From Saccharomonospora xinjiangensis XJ-54 (GTDB lineage: Bacteria; Actinomycetota; Actinomycetes; Mycobacteriales; Pseudonocardiaceae), in the NCBI RefSeq assembly GCF_000258175.1, contig NZ_JH636049.1:1837482-1901481 (forward strand): DNA of 64,000 nt, in the 5' to 3' direction. The notes beneath the pieces were generated by a model. The model searched no databases and was not told the DNA's origin. It worked only from the letters and a program-made list of their open reading frames with translations. Positions 58,911-64,000 of this stretch are shown in pieces. Within the stretch, counting starts at the first letter, position 1; each line of letters begins with the position of its first letter. The translations under genes were made by a program, and so were the position numbers.

Positions 58911-60068
58911 GTGTCCTCCACCACCGAGCGTATCGCGGGCCGTGCCGCACGAGCAGGCACCGGGCTGGTGCTGGGATCGTTCACCGCGGTACTGGAGCTG
59001 GCTTTTGTCGTCCTGACCGCTCCCGCGCTGGTCGCGGAGCCGACGCGGGTTCGGGTCCTCGCTCTCGCCAGGCGGCTTGCCGAGTTGGAGCGCGCCAGGG
59101 TCGCCCGGTTCCTCGGCAGCGAGAACTCGGGCGACTACGAGAACGATCGCGCGTGGCGGTATCTCGCCGTGCGGTGTGCCGTGGGCTGGCTCGGCGCCGG
59201 TGTCTTCGCGCTGGTGGTGTTCGGTGGCGTCAGCGGCGCGATCATGCTGGGGCAACTGCTGTCGGGCGAGGCCGTCGGCGGCGGGGAGCACGCGAGCTGG
59301 TACGACCCGATCACCGTGGTGCTCGGCGGGGCGCTGCTCGTGTTCCTCGCGGTTCAGGGGCTGATCGGGGTTGCCACACTGGATCGCGCGGTCGCCAGGC
59401 GGTTCTTCGGGCCGAGTGACAAGGAACGTCTCCGCAGGCGGGTTCGGGAGCTGGCCACGACGAGGGCGGATGTGGTCGAGGCGGTGAACGCCGAACGCAG
59501 GCGCATCGAACGCGATCTGCACGACGGTGTGCAACAGGGGCTGGTGGCGTTGGGGATGGTGCTGGGCAGAGCGCGAAGGGCACTCGACCTTTCGCGGGAC
59601 CCCGCGCTGGTGGAGGAGCTGGTGCGGCAGGCGCACGAGCAGTCGCAGCACGCGTTGGAGGAGCTGCGCGAGGTGGCGTGGCGGGTGTATCCGATCGCGC
59701 TGGAGACGGGAGGGCTCGGGGTGGCTCTGGAGTCGCTGGCCGAGCGATCCACGGTGCCGACGTCGTTGGTCTATGACCTGGCGGAACGCGCGGACGCGGC
59801 GACGGAGACGGTGGCCTACTTCGTGGTGTCCGAGGCCGTGACGAACGCGGTGAAGCACTCCGGCTGCGACCGCATCGAGATCGAGGTGTGGAGAGCGGGG
59901 AAGATGATCACTGTGCGGATCAGCGACGACGGGGTCGGAGGGGCGATCCCGACAGGAGCGGGTTTGTCGGGGCTCGCGCGCAGGGTCGCGGCGGCCGACG
60001 GCACCTTCGGCGTGGACAGTCCTGCGGGCGGTCCCACCGTGGTGAGGGCTGAACTCCCGTGCGCGTGA
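58911..60068 (+). CDS. NarL-type sensor histidine kinase
   Basis: A 385-residue kinase with three to four membrane segments in the first 160 residues and no clear sensor domain outside. The dimerisation/phospho-acceptor segment is ERRRIERDLHDGVQQG (His204), HisKA_3 type. The HATPase domain has the N-box SEAVTNAVKHS, DDGVGGA and GLSGLARRVAA. The start is a GTG at 58911, perhaps leaderless (TAGCGT lies upstream). Its end overlaps the response regulator by ten bases. Signal unknown. Confidence 0.93.
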   Translation: MSSTTERIAGRAARAGTGLVLGSFTAVLELAFVVLTAPALVAEPTRVRVLALARRLAELERARVARFLGSENSGDYENDRAWRYLAVRCAVGWLGAGVFALVVFGGVSGAIMLGQLLSGEAVGGGEHASWYDPITVVLGGALLVFLAVQGLIGVATLDRAVARRFFGPSDKERLRRRVRELATTRADVVEAVNAERRRIERDLHDGVQQGLVALGMVLGRARRALDLSRDPALVEELVRQAHEQSQHALEELREVAWRVYPIALETGGLGVALESLAERSTVPTSLVYDLAERADAATETVAYFVVSEAVTNAVKHSGCDRIEIEVWRAGKMITVRISDDGVGGAIPTGAGLSGLARRVAAADGTFGVDSPAGGPTVVRAELPCA

Positions 60069-60703
60069 TCCTGGCCGAGGACTCGATCCTGCTGCGTGAG
60101 GGGCTGGTGCGCCTGCTCGCCGAGGAGGGCCACGACGTGGTGGCGTCCGTCGGCGACGGCGACGCGCTCGTGTCCGCCGTGGGTGCGCATCGCCCCGATG
60201 TGGTCGTGACCGATGTGCGCATGCCCCCGACCCACACCGACGAGGGGCTGAGAGCAGCGCTGGAGATCAGGCGGGCGTGGCCGGAGACCGGTGTGCTCGT
60301 GCTCTCGCAGTACGTGGAGCGGCGTTACGCGGTGGACCTCCTCAGCGACGATCGGGGCCGGGTGGGTTACCTGCTCAAGGACAGGGTTGCGCAGGTCGGC
60401 GAGTTCCTCGACGCCCTCGACAGGGTGGCGGCGGGTGGTGCGGCGTTCGACCCCGAGGTGGTGCGTCGCCTGCTCGCCCGCACGAACCACCTCGATCCGC
60501 TTTCGCGGCTGACAGAGCGGGAGCGCGAGGTGCTGGAGAAGATGGCGCAGGGACACACCAACGCGCGCATCGCCGCCACGCTGCATCTCTCCCGCAGCGC
60601 GGTGGAGAAGCACATCAGCACGATCTTCGACAAGCTCGGTCTCGCTCACGTCACCGGATTCAGCCGCAGGGTGCTCGCGGTGTTGCGGTACCTCCAGTCC
60701 TAG
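60059..60703 (+). CDS. NarL/FixJ-type response regulator
   Basis: A 214-residue regulator with a receiver domain (phospho-acceptor Asp52 in VVVTDVRMPP, acidic pair at 7-8, Lys in YLLKDR) and a C-terminal LuxR helix-turn-helix (LTEREREVLEKMAQGHTNARIAATLHLSRSAVEKHIS). GTG start at 60059 inside the kinase gene. The pair forms one operon. Targets are unknown; ctaD follows downstream but has its own leader. Confidence 0.95.
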   Translation: MRVILAEDSILLREGLVRLLAEEGHDVVASVGDGDALVSAVGAHRPDVVVTDVRMPPTHTDEGLRAALEIRRAWPETGVLVLSQYVERRYAVDLLSDDRGRVGYLLKDRVAQVGEFLDALDRVAAGGAAFDPEVVRRLLARTNHLDPLSRLTEREREVLEKMAQGHTNARIAATLHLSRSAVEKHISTIFDKLGLAHVTGFSRRVLAVLRYLQS

Positions 60704-60792
60704 CCCCGTCCGGTCGCGGGCGTGGTCGTGGCGTGGCCCGGTTTCGTTCCCGGCGTACCAGGGCACGCCGTGGTGCGGAAAGGAGTTGCCCC

Positions 60793-61047
60793 ATGGCGAA
60801 CACGGAGCACACAGACGACCCGCTGGCCAGGATCGACCGGCTCATCGCCGAGGAACGCGAGTTGCGGGGAAGGGCGACCGGTGAGGGGCTCGGTGAGGAG
60901 GATCGGCGCAGGCTCGCGGACCTCGAACAGCGGCTCGACCAGTGCTGGGACCTGCTGCGACAGCGCAGGGCGAACGCGGAGTTCGGCGTCGATCCGGATC
61001 AGGCGAAGGCCCGCCCGGTGAGCGAGGTGGAGTCGTACCAGCAGTGA
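60793..61047 (+). CDS. DUF2630-family small protein
   Basis: An 84-residue helical, acidic protein matching DUF2630: DPLARIDRLIAEERELR, then RRLADLEQRLDQCWDLLRQRRAN and the ending ARPVSEVESYQQ. The family is common in actinobacteria and has no known role. ATG at 60793 with aaaggag upstream; a longer frame starting in the regulator gene is rejected. It lies 89 bases after the response regulator. Confidence 0.88.
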   Translation: MANTEHTDDPLARIDRLIAEERELRGRATGEGLGEEDRRRLADLEQRLDQCWDLLRQRRANAEFGVDPDQAKARPVSEVESYQQ

Positions 61048-61196
61048 CGCGCGAACCGAATGCCTTGAGTGGCGCCGTTCGCGCACCGCGTCGAGTCGCG
61101 GGCGTTCGTGGCCCGGTTTAGCGTGAATTCTGACCGCCCCGAAGCCTGATCGAGCCCGAGCCGGACGGGGCGCGCCGTCGCGAGCGGAGGTGCTTC

Positions 61197-62963
61197 GTGG
61201 ACACACAGATCGGCGTCCGCCCGACGCGGATCCAGCAGCCTGCCCCGCTGCCCGGTAAGCGGTGGCAGGCCATGCTCAGCCTGCTGCGCACGACCGATCA
61301 CAAGGTGATCGGCAAGCTGTACATGGTCACCTCGATGGTGTTCTTCATGGTCGGTGGCGTCATGGCGCTGCTGATCCGTGCCGAACTGGCGCAGCCGGGG
61401 CTGCACTTTTTGTCCACAGAGCAGTACAACCAGATGTTCACGCTGCACGGCACGTTGATGCTGCTGCTGTACGCGACGCCTGTGCTGTTCGCCTTCGCCA
61501 ACCTGGTTTTGCCGCTCCAGATCGGCTCGCCCGACGTGGCGTTCCCCCGCCTCAACGCGTTCTCGTACTGGTTGTTCCTGCTCGGCGGTCTGATCGTGAT
61601 GGGGTCGCTGCTCACGCCAGGCGGCGGGGCCGACTTCGGGTGGACCGCCTACACCCCGCTGTCGCGCCCGACGTTCTCCCCCGGCATCGGCGGCAATCTG
61701 TGGGTGATGGGCCTTGTGGTGTCCGGTCTCGGCACCATCCTCGGCGCGGTCAACATGATCACGACCGTGGTGTGTCTCCGCGCGCCGGGGATGACAATGT
61801 GGCGGATGCCGCTGTTCACCTGGAACATTCTGTTCACCAGCATCCTGATCCTGATCGCGTTCCCCCCGCTCACGGCGGCGTTGCTGGGGTTGGGGGCTGA
61901 CAGGCTGATCGGCGCGCACGTGTTCGATCCCGCCAACGGCGGAGCCATCCTGTGGCAGCACCTGTTCTGGTTCTTCGGCCATCCCGAGGTCTACATCATC
62001 GCGCTGCCGTTCTTCGGGATCATCACGGAGATCATTCCCGTGTTCAGCCGGAAACCTCTCTTCGGGTACCGGCTGATGGTGTTCGCGACCATCGGGATCA
62101 TGGGCCTTTCCGCGGTGGTGTGGGCCCACCACATGTTCGCCACGGGGGCGGTGCTGCTGCCATTCTTCTCGATGACGACGTTCTTGATCGCTGTGCCGAC
62201 GGGGATCAAGTTCTTCAACTGGATCGGCACGATGTGGAAGGGGCAGTTGACGTTCGAGACACCGATGTTGTTCTCGGTCGGTTTTCTCGTCACGTTCCTG
62301 CTCGGCGGGCTGAGTGGAGTCATCCTTGCCGCCCCGCCTCTCGACTTCCACGTGCACGACACGTATTTCGTGGTGGCGCATTTCCACTACGTGCTCTTCG
62401 GCACCATCGTGTTCGCCACGTTCGCGGGAATCTATTTCTGGTTCCCGAAGTTCACGGGGCGGATGATGAACGAGCCGCTCGGCAAGCTGCATTTCTGGCT
62501 CACGTTCGTCGGCTTCCACACGGCGTTCCTCGTGCAGCACTGGCTCGGTAACGAGGGCATGCCCCGCCGCTACGCCGACTACCTGCCCACCGACGGGTTC
62601 ACCACTCTGCACGCCGTGTCGTCGATCGGCTCGTTCATTCTCGGCCTTTCGATGTTGCCGTTCCTGTGGAACGTCGTGCGCAGTTACCGGTTCGGCGACC
62701 CGGTGACGGTGGACGATCCCTGGGGCTACGGCAACTCGCTCGAATGGGCAACGACCTGCCCGCCCCCTCGGCACAATTTCACGGAGTTGCCGCGGATCCG
62801 ATCGGAGCGGCCCGCATTCGAGCTGCACTATCCGCACATGACCGAGCGAATGCGTGCGGAGGGGAACATCTCGTTCACCGGCAAGGCGAGATCGCTCGAC
62901 GAGTCCGCCCTGACACCGCCCGAGGTGAAGGCGTCGGACGCCACGAAGGGCGAGACAGGCTAG
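61197..62963 (+). CDS. ctaD: cytochrome c oxidase subunit I (aa3-type)
   Basis: A 588-residue catalytic subunit of the terminal oxidase, with 12 membrane helices. Haem and copper ligands are visible: His in FTLHGTLML (haem a), HPEVY with the cross-linked Tyr (CuB), AHHMF (CuB) and [11 protein letters not shown] (haem a3 and a). The first residues ([17 protein letters not shown]) and a GTG start at 61197 are usual in actinobacteria. The C-terminus is long and polar. Other subunits (ctaC, ctaE) are not nearby, as is common in actinobacteria. Confidence 0.96.
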   Translation: MDTQIGVRPTRIQQPAPLPGKRWQAMLSLLRTTDHKVIGKLYMVTSMVFFMVGGVMALLIRAELAQPGLHFLSTEQYNQMFTLHGTLMLLLYATPVLFAFANLVLPLQIGSPDVAFPRLNAFSYWLFLLGGLIVMGSLLTPGGGADFGWTAYTPLSRPTFSPGIGGNLWVMGLVVSGLGTILGAVNMITTVVCLRAPGMTMWRMPLFTWNILFTSILILIAFPPLTAALLGLGADRLIGAHVFDPANGGAILWQHLFWFFGHPEVYIIALPFFGIITEIIPVFSRKPLFGYRLMVFATIGIMGLSAVVWAHHMFATGAVLLPFFSMTTFLIAVPTGIKFFNWIGTMWKGQLTFETPMLFSVGFLVTFLLGGLSGVILAAPPLDFHVHDTYFVVAHFHYVLFGTIVFATFAGIYFWFPKFTGRMMNEPLGKLHFWLTFVGFHTAFLVQHWLGNEGMPRRYADYLPTDGFTTLHAVSSIGSFILGLSMLPFLWNVVRSYRFGDPVTVDDPWGYGNSLEWATTCPPPRHNFTELPRIRSERPAFELHYPHMTERMRAEGNISFTGKARSLDESALTPPEVKASDATKGETG

Positions 62964-63034
62964 TCCTGGCCCCCGTGCGCGAGCCGGTGCGCGGCGGAAC
63001 CCGACTGCGCGCCCGGGCGTGCCACACTCTGGGC

Positions 63035-63511
63035 GTGGCCGAACGCGACCGAGACGACGAGGGGCGGGCCCGCAACGCCAGGCCGAGGGACGGCCTGGGC
63101 AGGCCGTTGCCGCGTGGCGCGACCGGGGTTCCCCGCCAACCCGAGGGTGTGTCACGGACTCCCGAGGAGACGGTGCTGGAAGCGCAACGGCTGCTCGACG
63201 AGGGCAAACCTTTCCACGCGCACGAAGTGTTCGAGGACGCCTGGAAGTCGGGGCCGGAGGCCGAACGGGAACTGTGGCGGGGGCTCGCCCAGCTGGCCGT
63301 GGGCCTCACTCACGCGGCCAGGGGGAACCGGACGGGAGCTGTGGCGCTGCTGCGCCGTGGGGCGGACGCCATCGAGCCGTTCGCCGAGGCAACGCCCCAT
63401 GGCATCGACATCACCGCCCTGCGCGACTGGGCGTCCGCACTCGCCGAGAGCGTACCGCGCCACGAAAGCCCGCCGGACGCGGCGACGCTCGCGCCCCGGC
63501 TCAGGCCCTAA
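63035..63511 (+). CDS. DUF309-domain protein
   Basis: A 158-residue protein: an Arg-rich N-terminus, then the DUF309 core with GKPFHAHEVFEDAWKSG and LWRGLAQLAVGLTHAARGN. These fit the family signature F-x-x-H-E-x-x-E-x-x-W. The role is unknown. GTG start at 63035 is 71 bases after ctaD. Its end overlaps the convergent gene at 63501 by eleven bases. Confidence 0.88.
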   Translation: MAERDRDDEGRARNARPRDGLGRPLPRGATGVPRQPEGVSRTPEETVLEAQRLLDEGKPFHAHEVFEDAWKSGPEAERELWRGLAQLAVGLTHAARGNRTGAVALLRRGADAIEPFAEATPHGIDITALRDWASALAESVPRHESPPDAATLAPRLRP

Positions 63512-64000
63512 CCCCCGCGGCCCTGCCAAGCCCGAGTGCACGGGCCAGCCGCACGAGTCCCCTGGCCATGCGCGCGGGGACGGAGTCGGGCGAGGGAATC
63601 GTCAGCGGCCGCACCCGGCCGTTGTGGATGGCGGCGATCCGCCAGCCGACCGGCGTGCGGACGCACACGATGGTGTTGCGGGTGAGCCGCCGCTTGGGCA
63701 GCGTGGACCGCCAGGCGACGAGGACCGACCCTGTGCCGTGGACGAGAGCGACGTCGTCGGAGAGAAATCGGACGGACTCGACCTTCCCGACCAGCGCCGT
63801 TCCCGCCAGGACGCCGCGGAAGAGCCGGTCGTGGGACTCCACCATCGGCGCGCGGCCCGTCACGCGGGTGCCGTCGAAGGAGACGTAGTCGCTGTCCTCG
63901 GTGAACAGTTCCCCGTAGGCATTGGCGTCGCCCGACGTCCATGCCTCACACATGCGGTCGAACAGAGACCGCACTTCGGCCTCGGCGGCTTGTCCGGCTT
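63501..64000 (-). CDS. SgcJ/EcaC-like NTF2-fold protein, 5' end beyond the window
   Basis: The protein has the NTF2-like fold: EVRSLFDRMCEAWTSGDANAYGELFTEDSDYVSFDG, TGRAPMVESHDRLF, and the strand-rich end VGWRIAAIHNGRVRP. It resembles the SgcJ/EcaC family (oxidoreductase-like, DUF4440-related). The frame stays open to the window edge (AGQAAEAE precedes the GTG at 63974), and relatives usually begin about there or earlier, so the gene is treated as partial. A C-terminal tail of 25 residues is Arg/Leu-rich. Function unknown. Confidence 0.75.
   Translation of the reverse strand, partial: AGQAAEAEVRSLFDRMCEAWTSGDANAYGELFTEDSDYVSFDGTRVTGRAPMVESHDRLFRGVLAGTALVGKVESVRFLSDDVALVHGTGSVLVAWRSTLPKRRLTRNTIVCVRTPVGWRIAAIHNGRVRPLTIPSPDSVPARMARGLVRLARALGLGRAAGVRA

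Noticed and set aside
60999..63155. A 718-codon minus-strand frame across ctaD
   Set aside because: ctaD on the plus strand has all haem and copper ligands. The antisense frame is His/Arg/Glu-rich low-complexity translation.

Overview
The window is high-GC actinobacterial DNA, most like the Pseudonocardiaceae (Saccharomonospora, Amycolatopsis, Prauserella type); this family call is inferred from gene order and protein sequences, not from a marker search. GTG and TTG starts are common, S14 and L33 are zinc-binding forms, RpoB starts at TTG as in mycobacteria, and the order rpmG-hadA-hadB / tRNA-Trp-secE-nusG-rplK-rplA / rplJ-rplL-mkl / rpoB-rpoC / rpsL-rpsG-fusA-tuf / S10-spc follows the mycobacterial arrangement. 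Almost all housekeeping genes are on the minus strand, so transcription runs from high to low coordinates. Layout, low to high coordinates: 1-8472 is the spc operon (rpsE partial, rplR, rplF, rpsH, rpsN, rplE, rplX, rplN) and the S10 operon (rpsQ, rpmC, rplP, rpsC, rplV, rpsS, rplB, rplW, rplD, rplC, rpsJ). 8896-13482 is the str operon (tuf, fusA, rpsG, rpsL); its fusA-tuf spacer carries three tandem 74-bp units that contain copies of the fusA 3' end. 13959-23160 is a plus-strand accessory block: a YbaB-like gene, a membrane protein, then three modules, each with a small EspC-like protein and a long EspA-like WXG protein, with N-terminally membrane-anchored accessory proteins; a DinB-like gene lies antisense inside it. 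This block looks like a set of type VII secretion substrates without the secretion core. 23234-30758 is rpoC-rpoB; RpoB has Asn where Ser531 (E. coli numbering) is expected. 31105-43045 is a complete mce lipid-import operon (mkl ATPase, two YrbE permeases, MceA-F, two Mce-associated proteins) placed between rplJL and rpoB. 43240-48541 holds rplL, rplJ (with an L10-type leader), a plus-strand membrane protein with Gln/Phe repeats, rplA, rplK, nusG, secE and tRNA-Trp. 48736-52349 is a plus-strand insert: an aminotransferase, a GntR regulator with a DUF1648 membrane protein, and a GDSL hydrolase. 52401-55020 holds hadB, hadA, a streptogrisin-like protease, rpmG, tRNA-Met and tRNA-Thr. 55096-64000 holds an EAL-domain membrane protein, a DedA protein, a NarL-type two-component pair, a DUF2630 protein, ctaD, a DUF309 protein and a partial NTF2-like gene. 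Functionally the window joins the translation and transcription core with cell-envelope systems: Mce transport, type VII-like secreted proteins, SecE, FAS-II-type dehydratase subunits, exported hydrolases and cytochrome oxidase. Promoters are hard to place by eye at this GC content; terminators and hairpins are clearer. No insertion sequence, integrase, CRISPR array or rRNA gene is visible.
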